Below are positions 49,231 through 60,689 of a stretch of 64,000 bases of DNA, one piece after another. Position 1 is the stretch's first letter, and the number at the start of each line of letters is the position of its first letter. The notes under the pieces are model-generated. The model saw only the letters and a program-made list of their open reading frames with translations, was not told where the DNA came from and ran no database searches. The stretch covers positions 12,285,442 to 12,349,441 of the forward strand of contig NC_134023.1 in NCBI RefSeq assembly GCF_040712315.1, in the 5' to 3' direction. The position numbers were made by a program, and so were the translations under genes. This DNA is from Castanea sativa. Taxonomy: Eukaryota > Streptophyta > Magnoliopsida > Fagales > Fagaceae.

Positions 49231-50170
49231 TATATATAAAAATTTTGATTCCATATATAGTTTTCTCCAATATCCAATAGTTTTCAAATCCTGCAAAAAT
49301 GAGAAGTTGTATGAAAGAGTCAAACCTTGAAAGTTGGCACTATGACAGGGAAACTAAATGCAATATATGTTACTTTGAAATTTAATTTAATTCATTTAAT
49401 ACCTAATTTCTTAATATTTTCATTTTCATAGAAGGTAGATTTTTTTTTTTTTTTGGGAGTAAAATAGAAGTTAGAACTTGACTACACTATATATGCCGCT
49501 TTGATTGAAAATTATTAGATAGTCTGGGTGCAATACTCCCGGAATATGTAAGTATTATCTCAATTTAACTAACTTAGTTGCTTAATTGTGAGACAAAAAA
49601 GTGATTTTAACAAATAAAAAGTTAAATTTATTTGTTTAAAATCACACTTCTACAAAATAAGTTAAGCAGCAAACATGTACTACAATATTACATATTTTAA
49701 CATATCATGAACAAATTCCTTCATATCATAGTTACAGAAGATTTCATGGGGCCCAGTTAGCACCAAATTTATAATACATTAATACCAAGAAATTTCAATT
49801 CCACCGCAGCAAATAATCTTGATTTTAAAACCTTTACTCTACGTTTGGATGGATTCCCCTCCCTTTGTTCCAACACATCCCAAATTGTTCCCCCTAAATA
49901 TTATATACCGCGGTAGTGATCACTACAGGCTATACAATGTGACCCAACGAAGATTAGTGGTGGGTATTTATTTAATTCCTTCATGACTATTTATAATTCA
50001 AGTTAATTAAGTGGTTTACATGATTTTTACACATGATGTTTATGTCATAAGTTTTTGTTTGGCAACTGAATTTACAACTTCCTAGTGAATAATTAATTTT
50101 AAAACCACTTTTGATGAGACCATGTTACAATAATTAATTTTGTTTAAAGAGTTCAGAATAATGCAGAATC

Positions 50171-50616
50171 AAACACAAATGATATAATGAGGTGAAATGC
50201 CAAACCTTTACTTATTCTGTATGTTATTATCATCATCAAGCAGATTCTTGATAGTATTTGGCACATTTGGGGCTCTTTAATTTGTTGAATTGGGTTATTT
50301 GGTGGAATTTGAGTTAGTGAATGCTAAATAGATGCTGAAGCATGCAAAGAATGTTTATTTTCTGCAGAAGATAACTGTTTATATCATGATTGGGCAAGTT
50401 TTTGGAGTGTTAAATGTGTACAGTTGGTAGGTAGATGGTACTTTTGGCGCTAAGTGATTGTATATCATTTTAATCCCCCATCTTGTTTGGTTACTAAGAT
50501 GATACGACAAAGAAGTACTACATATATTGACAGTAGTAAAAAATAAATGGTAAGAATTCAATTAGACATTATTCAAGTTTTAACAAACTAACAAGTATAA
50601 AGATGATGAAAAAAAC

Positions 50617-50648
<32 letters not shown>

Positions 50649-50678
50649 TATATACATACATATACATACACACACACT
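50171..50678. other. Short intergenic stretch
   Basis: AT-rich, with (AT)n and related (TACATA)n tracts at about 50617-50675. Nothing else recognised. Confidence 0.5.
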
Positions 50679-50695
50679 AAAAAATCTAGTATTTT

Positions 50696-51262
50696 TAGGA
50701 TGTGCAAACGCAGGCTCGTTGGGTAGTTGTTCGAAATGAGGATTTGCGGTGGAAGCCGCCTGATCTTGGCCTTTACAAAATCAATTTCGATGGTGCTATG
50801 TTCGCTAATCAGGTTAGTGCAGGACTCGAGTGGTCATTAGAGATTGGGAGGAACGGATCATCGTTGCCTTGAGTTAGAAAGTGAGGTATCCGGGCTCTGT
50901 GGATTTGGTGGAGGCCTTAGCTGTGCGTAGAGCAATTAGCTTTGCCAAAGAACTCAGCATTCATTAGATGGTGATTGAAGGTGATTCATTGCGAGTTATT
51001 CAGGCAATTAATGGGACCAGACCAGTTCGGACTATGTATGGTCATATTATAGATGATATTAGATTTTTGCCTTCTTCTGTTTCTGGTAGTTTTTTATATG
51101 TTAAATGCAAGGGTAATAGATTAGCTCATGCCCTCGCTCGAAGAGCAGTTTCAACTACAGATACTGATGTGTGGTTAGAAGAACTACCACCGGACTTGGA
51201 TGGTGTTTTTCAGTCTGATTTTCCATAATAAAGTGCCTTTACCTTTTTCTCAAAAAAAAAAA
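50696..51262 (+). mobile_element. 5'-truncated LINE tail with RNase H remnant
   Basis: The direct repeat aaaaaatctagtatttt flanks the segment (50679-50695 and from about 51257 to 51273), and the insert ends in a poly-A run. This is the signature of target-primed reverse transcription. The coding part, about 50750-51228, resembles the RVT_3/RNase H domain of plant LINEs: LYKINFDGAMF, then VEALAVRRAI, VIEGDSLRVIQAI and GNRLAHALAR. One base is missing near 50828, and stops occur near 50874 and 50965, so it is dead. The remaining open stretch runs 50968-51228. Confidence 0.88.
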
Positions 51263-51273
51263 TCTAGTATTTT

Positions 51274-53827
51274 CTCCCTTTAATTTCCCCAAAGTTGAGG
51301 GAATAAATAAAAAATATAAACTAAATTATATAGAATGTTTTTGGACTTTGGTCTATTCTGGGCTTGATGAAACTTACACTGCGATTATTGTTAATCAAGT
51401 CAATATAAATCAATTTCTCAAAAAAAAAAAAAAAAAGAAGTCAATATAAATTAAATTCTATTTTACATTTTATTTATTGAAATCGCACCTTACAAAACAC
51501 GTACGTTTCACGTTTGACTTCTAGTTTTTTGTTTTTTGTTTTTTCCTCAGATTTTATCAAACCATTTGAACCCGAGACAAGTTGAGTGGTAATAGCGATT
51601 TATACACCTTGAAATATTGCCCATTGAAGAAGTCCACATTACATTTGTTTGTACTTTATAACTTGTTTGTACATTGGATAGAATTAGATAAAGCAAAAAG
51701 GAAAGTGAATAATGAAGAAAAAACTGGACTGCAATGTCATGTCATACCCTATACCTTGGGCTCGTTCAATTTTTTTTTTTTTTTTTCTTTTCAAAAAGGC
51801 CCAAGACCATGAGTATGGCATAGGCCTTGTAGGAGACCGAACCTTTCCATGCCATGGGGTTTTGAAATCCTGATTTATCATAAGTCCACCATGAGATTGT
51901 AAAGTTGAGTGATAGGTAAATGGACCAGGCCCCCAAAAGAAATGAAACAAGGGGCAAGACTCTGTACAAGCAAAGTGAGTGAACTATGTTAATGGTAGTT
52001 TTATTACCAAACACTATTTTATAATTTTTTATCATAACTTTAATATGGTAGATTGTGAGTGGTTATCTATCCCTTACACATGAACCCACCATTTTTTCTC
52101 TACTGCTCACACTCTTTCATGTCACAGTTGTGGTATAGAAGTTATGAGATAAGTTGTGATACTAGATTTTCTCTTCAGTTAGTGGGCCATGACAAAGAAA
52201 ATTGGGTCTAAAAAACCAAAGACCCATAAAAAGACTTTAAAATACCTTGGGCATATTTTCACTTGGTATATGCATAATTATCAAAACATGAATTGTATCA
52301 TATCATATATAGTAAGATATATAAACATCTAATAAAATTATAAAAACAAATTATAAATATACATATATAAAAAGATATATTAATTATAAATTCAGAATAT
52401 ATTAAACCAATGACCAATTTAATTATTACTTATGTAATAATAGTTAATAAAACTAACTAAATAAATCAAAGTAACATATGTCTATAACATACACATTCAA
52501 ATTGGGTATTTGGTGTGCAAGATTATCTTAAATTTGTTAGGTTTAGGAATTGGGCCTGTGGTCATAATGGTTGCTAGTAGGAATTAAGGTTGTGGACTTT
52601 GAGTATAAGCAAAAACTAGATATAAAGTTAGGTCCAAGACTTGTTACGGATTTCTTTTTAATATGGTTTTCAAATTGGATTATTTAAAGAACCAATAAAT
52701 GGAGAGGTTTAAGGTTTTCAAAATTGAACCACAATGATATTATAATTACTTGAGTAATTAATTAAAACAAAAATATAGATATTAGATTTATAAAATTAGC
52801 AAAGTAATTAATTATATGATTTAAGCATGTTTTTACAAATTAAATAACAAAGTTAATAAAAATAAAATAATAAAGCATGAAAAAAAATTAAAAATTAAAA
52901 AATAATTTTTGAAGTATAAAAGTATGAATATCTTTGCAAGATTTTAAATAATACGTCCACAACATTTTCACTACAAATTCTAAGTTGCAGACTGTTATTG
53001 AGCAAAATGTAATTTTAGTGATGAGCCTAAATAATAATAAATAACAATCTGTCATGTAAGATTTGTTATGAAAATATTGTAGTCGTAACATTTCTCAAGG
53101 TAATATCCTTCTTGTTGTTATTACTCGTTACTTTTTTTTTTTTTTGAGACTATTACTCTTGTTACTTATTACTGCAATGAAATTCAAAGAAAATACCAAC
53201 AGAAGATGCTATGCAAGTTTTCTATGCTTAATGAGCTTCCACTAACTAAATTACTTACACCTGAAAGAGGGAGTTGCCAACAACATATCCACAACAAGGG
53301 ATTGCCAATTTAAGGAATCATTGCCCTGAATATTTGGTAAATGATGTCATCAAAAGGCTAGAATACCAAGTTTTCTAATGGCACAGATATGTATAATGCT
53401 GTCATGTTGCTATTATGGTCCCGTTAAGAAACTTGGTTGCTTAATTTTATAAAATATAAATTATTCAAATTTGACAATTAAATTATATGTTTGAATTTAA
53501 TTGAGGAAATCCAAGGTACAGTTCTTAAAGAATTTTTTTGAAATTTTAACACTTGTAATAACATAAAGTAAAATCAAAATTTATTCCATGAGCTTGCCAT
53601 ATATTTCCAAATTCCAATATCACCAAAAAGCAGAACAGAACGTTCTGCACTTACTTCCCATCTCAACACCTAAATTCTGACAAGATTAGCAACCAAAAAA
53701 AAAAAAATACAAATTAATCAACTCAAAAAAATCCAATCCTATCCCAAAATTACCCACTTAAATTGCCAAGATCCTATTATCCAATCCAAACCCCACAAAT
53801 GCCCCTTTACAGAAAAAAGAAGAAGGC
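51274..53827. other. Intergenic stretch, no gene recognised
   Basis: AT-rich. 51765-51790 is a poly-T tract. 51795-51960 has phrases seen in plant repeat debris (aggccttgtaggagaccgaacc). A degenerate MITE copy lies at 52955-53084. The 3' end, near 53700-53827, is presumably 3'UTR of the membrane-protein gene. Confidence 0.5.
52955..53084. mobile_element. Degenerate MITE, relative of 40233-40378
   Basis: It begins gtccacaacattttcactac and ends with an inverted, diverged form (gttatgaaaatattgtagtc). The length is similar to that of the other copy. Confidence 0.65.
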
Positions 53828-54448
53828 CTAATTACACAAGATAACCCTTGTGATTGCAAGAACAAAGCAAGACATTGTGAAGAAGAACAAGGTGACAAAA
53901 TCCCTTGCAGACCATTTCCTGACCTCCTTGGCCTCGACTCGCAAACTCTTTGCCCTTCGCAGCGCATCAACCTCCTTCAACAAGTCGAATTCGAGCCCCT
54001 TCTTCTTCAGTTCCTCAGCACACTTAGCCAACAGCTTCCCATCCTCTTTCTCCCTCTCTAATAGCTTCTCCAAGTGGACCTCCACATCGGTCTTGTACCG
54101 CACAGCCCAGATGATTCCGAGAGAGAACAGAATGGAACAGAGTGATGGGATCCATGATCTGTGGCAGGCTAGCTTGTTGTATCCAAGTGGGTCGTTAGAG
54201 GAGGAGGCATTGAAGAGGAGGACTAGAGATATGGAGTGGAAGAGGAAGAAGAAGATGTATAGCATTGTGATTTCTTTTCGGACCGAGTCGATTTGGGTTT
54301 CTTTGAGGGTGATTCTTCCAAGGATTAGCTCCTCTTCCTTGAGCCATTGCTTGAGAAGAAGCTTGTGGGTCGGTGTTTCTGCGATTTGGTGAAGTGGGTG
54401 TCGTGGTTTCGATTCCATGATTGATGTGTTTGTGCTCTGATCAGCCAT
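53828..54448 (-). CDS. Plant protein with three predicted membrane segments and a charged helical region, function unknown
   Basis: I do not recognise the family. The single-exon frame gives 206 residues from MADQSTNTSI. This ATG (54446-54448) is preferred to the one 31 codons upstream because the upstream part is a hydrophobic translation of a CT-rich, 5'UTR-like tract. Hydrophobic segments lie at residues ~62-80 (YIFFFLFHSISLVLLF), ~98-116 (WIPSLCSILFSLGIIWAV) and ~184-204 (FVTLFFFTMSCFVLAITRV). Between the second and third is a charged helical stretch (~118-175; HLEKLLEREKEDGKLLAKC), a likely coiled coil. GC is higher than in the flanks and the frame is intact, both favouring a real gene. 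It is probably an integral membrane protein. It could be the only exon or, less likely, part of a spliced gene. Confidence 0.85.
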   Translation of the reverse strand: MADQSTNTSIMESKPRHPLHQIAETPTHKLLLKQWLKEEELILGRITLKETQIDSVRKEITMLYIFFFLFHSISLVLLFNASSSNDPLGYNKLACHRSWIPSLCSILFSLGIIWAVRYKTDVEVHLEKLLEREKEDGKLLAKCAEELKKKGLEFDLLKEVDALRRAKSLRVEAKEVRKWSARDFVTLFFFTMSCFVLAITRVILCN

Positions 54449-55070
54449 GAATTTGTATAGAGAGAGGGAGAGAATGAGAGTTTTGACAGAGAGAGAGAGT
54501 TTTGAGAGAGGAAAAACAGTGTAGAATGCAAGGTTTTTCAAACGGTCAAGTGGTTTTTGTTTTTGAATTTCGTAACGGTCGAATTGGAAATTATATTTCC
54601 AGGAACGCCCCTAGTCGGTGAATTAAATAAAAAGCCGTGCCAGCGAGTATAACGGCTACCAGCTTTTTCTGAGGTTGATGGCATTTGAAATTCCGCATTC
54701 GTCCTCAACGAATGACACACGTATGGGAGGCTTTTGGTTTTAAAATTACTAATTTAGTCCACTAACTATTGAACAGAGTCACTTCCAATACTCAAAATAA
54801 ATAAAATAAAATAAAATAAAAGTTTCACTTCTAACAAAAATTTATATATTAAACAAGGTTCAATTTGCTCCATGTCAATGCAGCCCCTTTACCTTTTTTT
54901 TTTTTTTTTTAAAAAAAAAAAACTTAAAATTAAGTCAATGTTATTATTGAGCTTTCTTTATATTATCTTTTAAAATATAACAAAATTAACAGTTTTTTTT
55001 AAAGAAAAAAACTAACTATTAAACACGCACTTAATTACTCCAAAGTTATCACTACAAAAGGACCTAAAGT
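54449..55070 (-). promoter_or_regulatory. 5'UTR and presumed promoter region of the membrane-protein gene
   Basis: On the - strand the region just upstream of the ATG is rich in CT dinucleotides (about 54455-54505), typical of plant leaders. Further out are an (aaaat)n-type tract (about 54795-54822) and poly-T/poly-A blocks near 54895-54920. No TATA box confidently assigned. Confidence 0.4.
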
Positions 55071-55078
55071 GATAGAGA

Positions 55079-56569
55079 CAGTGGCGGTTACATGAATTTT
55101 TTTCAGAGTGTTTCTCAACAAGCATAAATTATACAATCTAATAAAAAGAAAATTTTATATATTGACAACAACAACAATCAAATATTGTAGTTTTCTTATC
55201 AAATATTTGTCCATAATTCTAGCAAAAGAATAAATAATAAACTATAAGTTCATTTGAAATATTAATAAAATTATTAATTATTATTATTTAGTTATTTCAT
55301 TAATTATAAAATTATTAATTATTGTTTAGCCTAACATAATTTAATTTGTTTGTCTTTCATAATGTATTAGTTAATTATTTTTCTTTACTAACTATTAGCA
55401 CACATCTTACTATGCACTAACATACACCTCATCTGCATTATCCACTGCCAACCCACTGCCTGTCTCTCATGCCTTTACTTCCCACCCGGCCCCATGCACC
55501 CATCCACCCCTCCCCACTCAACAAACAAGCCCCAATCAGATGATAAATTCACAATCACAAATCAGTTCACAATAGTTCACAATAGACAATACACTAAAAG
55601 ACAAACTCAGTAACTCACCAACACCAACGGATAAAGTCAAAACAGGGACAAATATTAATAAAGTTAAAATAAAGCTAAGCAATTACAGTTCAATAAAGCT
55701 AAGCAATTTCACCAAAAAAAGAAAAAAGAAAAAAAGAGAGAGAATCAGCCAATCAGATAAAGTCTTTAGTCTTAAAGAAAGAGAGACTGTCATTTCACTT
55801 AAATGAAATCACTTTCACTCTTTCAGATTTTCAGTAGAGAGAGAGACAGAGAGAAGTAAGAGTCTAAAAGAGAAAACTCATTAGAGAAAAAAAGAGAGTC
55901 AGAGAGAAGAAAAGATGAAATACCTTGAGGTTGAGCCATTGAGGGAGCAAGGAGGCCTGAGGCTGAGGGGCGATGCCGTCGGGCTGGGTAGCACGTTGAG
56001 GCGACTGGCGAGGTCCGCGAGGAAGGAATCTCAGATCCGATCTGTGCTATTCCGATCACCGATCCGACTGGCGATGACCGATGAGCTCTGTTGCTCGAGT
56101 TTGAGACGGAGGTGCCGTCCGTTGGTCTTTGATGACATGAGATTTTTTTCTTTAAGCTAGGTTTCTCCTTTTCTAATTTCAGTTTTTGTACTGGCAGACG
56201 CGTATATTGGGTTTTAATTTTTTTTTTTTTGAGAATCCGTGGGCTTAGGCTACCACCTGTTGGGTTTGCCATATGTTGTTTTTTTCTTTAGATTGGGTTT
56301 GCTTTCCCATCTGTTGTTTAAGATTGATGTTGGGCTTTGGGCAGTGGGCTTACTACGTTACAAATTTTTTTGGGCTTTTTTTTTTGCTTGAGAGTAGAAT
56401 AGATTTTTTTTTTTTTTTGGATTTGAGGGTGTTCTTGATTTAGTTGAGGGTGTTCCTATGTTTTTTTTAAGGGTAAATAAATAAATAAAATTCAAATTAT
56501 TATATATATATATTTTTTAGTTTAGGGTGTTCCTGAGAACGCCCTCTAGTCAACGTGGCACCGCCACTG
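55079..56569. mobile_element. Non-autonomous hAT element, 1491 bp
   Basis: It begins cagtggcggttacatg and ends caacgtggcaccgccactg, so the ends are inverted repeats (cagtggcggt). The 8-bp target duplication gatagaga is at 55071-55078 and 56570-56577. No transposase frame was seen. A GA-rich tract (55830-55915) leads into a GC-rich patch at about 55930-56140 with an 81-codon open frame (55915-56160). The right side repeats gagggtgttc motifs (about 56425-56545), a possible subterminal transposase-binding array. Its TIR resembles, but differs from, that of the 4.35-kb hAT element. Confidence 0.9.
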
Positions 56570-56960
56570 GATAGAGATATTGTCTATCCAAGCCACTTAA
56601 TATGGTTGAGGATAAGGTTCAATCGGAAGCTTAAGGTGTTCAATTGTGGAAGATGACACAATATTCATGCAACTTCCCTCATCAATAATAAGCTTCTTTG
56701 CTTGGTTTCCACAATGAACCAACATTTGAAAATTTGAAGTTCTCCAATTCTCTTCCTCTACTTTAGGGGATGCTAAAATTCATCTCAATCACTACAGAAA
56801 CAAGAGAAGTATTCTTCTCATCCTCCTCCAAGTTATCTGTAGCAAAAGCTCCATAATCAAATGCATCCTCTCTATGATCTTCATATTGCTCACAATCACT
56901 CAATTTCCCCATAAACAATCTCCTTGATTGTGTGGACATGTTGCGAATCCTTGCGTTGAT
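56570..56960 (-). pseudogene. Gypsy retrotransposon gag-pol fragment (protease region)
   Basis: The - strand from about 56930 down reads DCEQYEDHREDAFDYG, NWRTSNFQMLVHCGNQ and then IIDEGSCMNIVSSSTIEHL...WIDN. This is the aspartic-protease region of plant Gypsy polyproteins; the usual IDGGS appears as IDEGS. A stop lies near 56605 (PY-stop-VAW) and the upstream gag part is out of frame. The fragment runs directly into the hAT element, whose left flank does not obviously continue the protein. Dead fragment. Confidence 0.75.
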
Positions 56961-59900
56961 ACCAAACTAACGTAGGACAAGGGGGAACAAACAAAATCCG
57001 ATTTAGAACTATTAGGGCAAATCTGGTAGCACTTGGGCTTTGAGGGTTTAGGGTTAGGTTTTGGTGGGAAAAAGGCTTCTAAATAAGAGGATAATTGGAT
57101 TTCCAAATGGGATAAGGATTAGTAGGGTTTGGAGGTGAAATCAAACAAATGAGAAAATTAGGTTTGGGTTGCTGAGAACAATAATCGTGAACAACACTAT
57201 TAAATTCAAGATAAATATATAGGAATCACACTTGGACTTCCTAAGTATCACACCTAGGATTCCTTGGCATCGCACCTCAGAGAAGGTTGCATCCCACAAA
57301 CCATAAAAGAAAGCTTCATAACTCTTAAATTTTGAAAATACTAATAATCGTAGTAGGCTAGATTGCTTCAGGCTATGGTGATGGTTGTAGGTCCTGAAAG
57401 GAAAGAAAAAATTGTCAAAGGTGATGGGCATAACCTAGCTAAAAGCCCTCTGACAGTTAAGTCAGTTTTCTCTCTAGAACACAAGGACGAGAAATAGTGA
57501 ATGGTAGAACTTACCTTAGGTGAATGTAACTTTATCATTTTATAGAGAGTTGGAAGTGGGTCTACTTGCTCAAATCCACTATTATCATGGGAGATGTTGA
57601 AGTTAATGGAGAAAAAGTGCAGTGAGTTTCGAGGAATTCTTTCCAAGTTCCAAAATGACAGATCGTGGATTGATTGTGTAAAGCTTATAGAAAATTCCTC
57701 TGAAATTTATCAAGTATTGTATGGTCATCTATGCCCTTGTGAGCCCTGGACAATTACTTTTGGTCGTCCATGACCTTGTGGGTCATGGACAATCATCCTA
57801 ACTTGGACAGTTTCTATGTCTTATGGATGGGTTGTCATTATGTTTGGGGTGCTTCTATTGAGCTTTTTCTCTAGTAAAACCTTATGGATGTGTTTTGGTC
57901 ATGGACGATCATCATGGACGAACTAAACTTGATTTGGACCCTATCCAGAAAGCATTACAACTCTTTAACCATGACTCCTTGGGCTATGATTTCTTAAAAC
58001 CTTAATAAGACTTGGACTTGACTCCTTGGGCTTTTACTGCTAATCCCAACTAAATAACTAAACTTAAAAGAAAACCAAAGTAAGACCCAATAGACTATAA
58101 TAAGCACAGGTCATTCTAAAATATTAGGAAATTACAGAATTGCCCTTAATATATAAAATCAAATAAAATATAATAAATCATTCTCACTGCCTCCTTCATC
58201 ACCCCCACACCCTAGACCAATCAAACAATGATCTAGCAAACAGCTCTATCAATATTGAAATTCCACACCCTCAAGTGTACAAAGATTATGATCCTGTCAC
58301 AAAGCAAGTCCACATCAAGCATAGAGGACCAAAGTTCCAAATATCTAAATATTGTTGCCTACACATTTGGCCATCTTACAAAAGGTCAATAACAGTAGCA
58401 CCCAACGAAACCCAAAAGAACGAAACACAGAACTCCACAACATGAAAGCAAAACTATTGGGTAGGCAACTTAGACAAAGAGCAAAGAGCTAATAAGCACT
58501 ACTGGGCAGACAGACCATGGCTTCAATCAGACAAGATTAACATAAAAGACAGCTTCAATAAGCAAGAAACAAGGCAGAAAAGGCTTCTAGACATGCATCA
58601 ACCAAAAACAAAAAAAAAGAATTAGTCGACTACATTTATACTTTTCCTCACATAATCATCTAGTAATCATAGTTCCTAATCCTAAGTGCTTGACATGATG
58701 CTGAATTTTCTCAAAATTTTGACCCACAACCAAGTAAACACAGTTTCAGACTGTTTGTGTAGTTTTTCTTTTTTTTTTTGGATAGGTTTGAAAAAAAAAA
58801 ATTGATAGGTAACTGCTTATGTAGTCTTTGTGATGGTTAAAAAATTTGCTTGTCAAATTTCTTTCTTTTACAAACTCTCACACAATCCATAAAGGCTTTT
58901 TGAACCATATACTTCTGCAGATATATAAAATATAAAGAATTAATACCAAAGTTTGCCATCTTGGAATTGACATTGTCCGTCAATCAGCGTCAATCTAGAC
59001 CAAAGGCATAGGCCATGACTAGATGTGAAAAGAATATTGATTACTCAACCAAAGCACAACCATGCCCAAATTAAATAAATAAAACCATTAAATCAGATGA
59101 CTAAGCAAGAGTTGAATTGCCATATATAACCGTATGACGTAGCAAGACAAAGGAGACTCATTTAAAATTAAAATAAAAAATAAAAAACAAAGATTTTAAA
59201 TAAACTTCATTCATAATCTCTGAAAGGGAAATCTGCAACCAATTCAATCTGAAAATATGGTGAAATTCACATGCGTTGTGTGTAACAAAGGTCAGAACAG
59301 CGTATATAAATGTTCCAAAGTGCCCTATTGAAAGATAAATTGTGTTAAACATACAGGTTAAGCACTTTGTTGTCTAACATTATAAAGAGTAATTTTTTGA
59401 TAAGTAACATTATAAAGAGTAACTAACCGCAAATCATTCGTTCTTGTGCTGTTGCATTGAATTTTCGAAGCAAGAATTTTCTAATAGGATCCATTTGTAC
59501 ATAAGCCTCCAAAGCCAAACAAGATATCCAAAACAATTTAGCACTAAAAGACATACACCAACATAATCAGAACCCAAAAGAAAAATCATTTTATTTATCA
59601 GCTACTTAATGAAACTCTAGAACTTCATGCTGGGATATGCTGTTTCCACTTTCCACTAAAAAAAAAAGCATATGATGCTTTCTATTCATAAATAGTACAC
59701 AGCAAGAATACACAAAAATACATGTCTCATGGATTGGATATATACATCCTTCTTCATCAAGAGCGTTGTAATTATAACTAGTATTTTCAATGAAAACATT
59801 CAAGGTTAAAATCCTCCCTCCCTTATTGTCTATGTATTCTCCACAAATTAATTAGGGCCAGCCACTTTCTTTTTTGGTCATTCTATTCTATTTGAAATTA

Positions 59901-60224
59901 TGACCACATATATGCTATACCCAAAAAGATTAGTCTAGTAACACTAAAGTACATAGTTACTCAACTAATTCAATATATCAATTAGAAGCACAAAATAGCT
60001 AGTCTTAATGTCGGATACATATTGCAAAATTAAAATTCAACATTGTAAAAAAAAAAAAAAACTAATAATATATATAATAAAATTATAGGTCAAGCTTGGA
60101 TCCAGTGACACTGGATACGTTGAGATAGTGACACGTGTCCACTTTTGGACAAGTGCCACAATCTGACTGAGTCTAGTGCCACTAGATTTAAACCAAGTCC
60201 TAAAATTATTTAGTAAATGTAAAA
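56961..60224. other. Intergenic stretch, repeat debris, no gene recognised
   Basis: It contains further - strand repeat-like sequence to about 57660 and a 25-bp perfect hairpin (57766-57790) within a family-like stretch of catggac/gtccat phrases (57720-57930). A degenerate dispersed repeat at about 60085-60210 is shared with 39175-39290. Short frames on the - strand lack domains. Confidence 0.5.
57766..57790. repeat. Perfect 10-bp hairpin with 5-bp loop
   Basis: gtccatgacc (57766-57775), loop ttgtg, then ggtcatggac (57781-57790). Related half-sites (gtcatggac, catggacg) recur to about 57925, so it may belong to an LTR-type repeat. Confidence 0.75.
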
Positions 60225-60608
60225 TCATTGACGAGATAGCCTTGGTAGTGTATTGTCTCTGTCCCTGCTTGGAAATATATAATTGTTGAGAAGATCAAAT
60301 ACGCTAGGCGGTGTATTGTCATGGACTTCCTCGTCTTCCTTCAACTTTTTCATCAACATCTTCACCAGGAGATCATCATCATAATTATCACATCCATCGT
60401 GTTTGAATTTGGATTCGAGGCCGAGGTTGTTGTTCGTTGTTTTGGGTTTGGTGGGTTCATTGGAGGGGTCGAACTTGGTTATGTATTCTAATGGTTTGGA
60501 GTCTCGGTGGTTTTGGGGGCTTTTGGCGTCACTGTCGTTGAAGATTTCTGAGGGTTTGGTGGGTTTTGGAGAGGTTTTTGGTTTGGATTGAAAAGAAAAC
60601 TTCTCCAT
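60225..60608 (-). CDS. Small lysine/proline-rich then acidic protein, unknown function
   Basis: Not recognised. The single-exon frame gives 127 residues starting MEKFSFQSKPKTSPKP. The N-terminal third is rich in Lys, Pro and Ser; the middle is acidic (CDNYDDDLLVKMLMKKLK), and the C-terminus is SVFDLLNNYIFPSRD. No signal peptide or membrane segment. Support for a real gene: higher GC than the flanks, an intact frame, and a TATA box (tataaata, - strand, 60675-60682) about 70 bp upstream of the ATG. Against it: no known domain and the small size. It may also be a first exon of a longer gene, since no downstream exon was searched for exhaustively. Confidence 0.6.
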   Translation of the reverse strand: MEKFSFQSKPKTSPKPTKPSEIFNDSDAKSPQNHRDSKPLEYITKFDPSNEPTKPKTTNNNLGLESKFKHDGCDNYDDDLLVKMLMKKLKEDEEVHDNTPPSVFDLLNNYIFPSRDRDNTLPRLSRQ

Positions 60609-60674
60609 AGTTCTTTAGGGCACAAGGGCGAAAAGATAAAACAAATACCACTACATCTACGCTGAATCTGTTTC

Positions 60675-60682
60675 TATATTTA
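60675..60682 (-). promoter_or_regulatory. TATA box of the 127-residue gene
   Basis: The - strand reads tactataaatatagaaac here, about 67-74 bp upstream of the ATG at 60608. That leaves room for a transcription start and a short leader. Confidence 0.55.
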
Positions 60683-60689
60683 TAGTAGT

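Larger units (their letters stand above)
47090..50170. repeat. 1.2-kb duplication, unit 2, with two inserted elements
   Basis: The collinear match to unit 1 is interrupted by 47188-48518 (plus TAA duplication) and 48714-49230. Removing both leaves about 1.23 kb. A smaller poly-T-containing insertion near 49438-49466 is also absent from unit 1. Confidence 0.8.

Noticed and set aside
53850..54392. 180-codon open frame on the + strand
   Set aside because: Antisense shadow of the three-segment membrane-protein gene.
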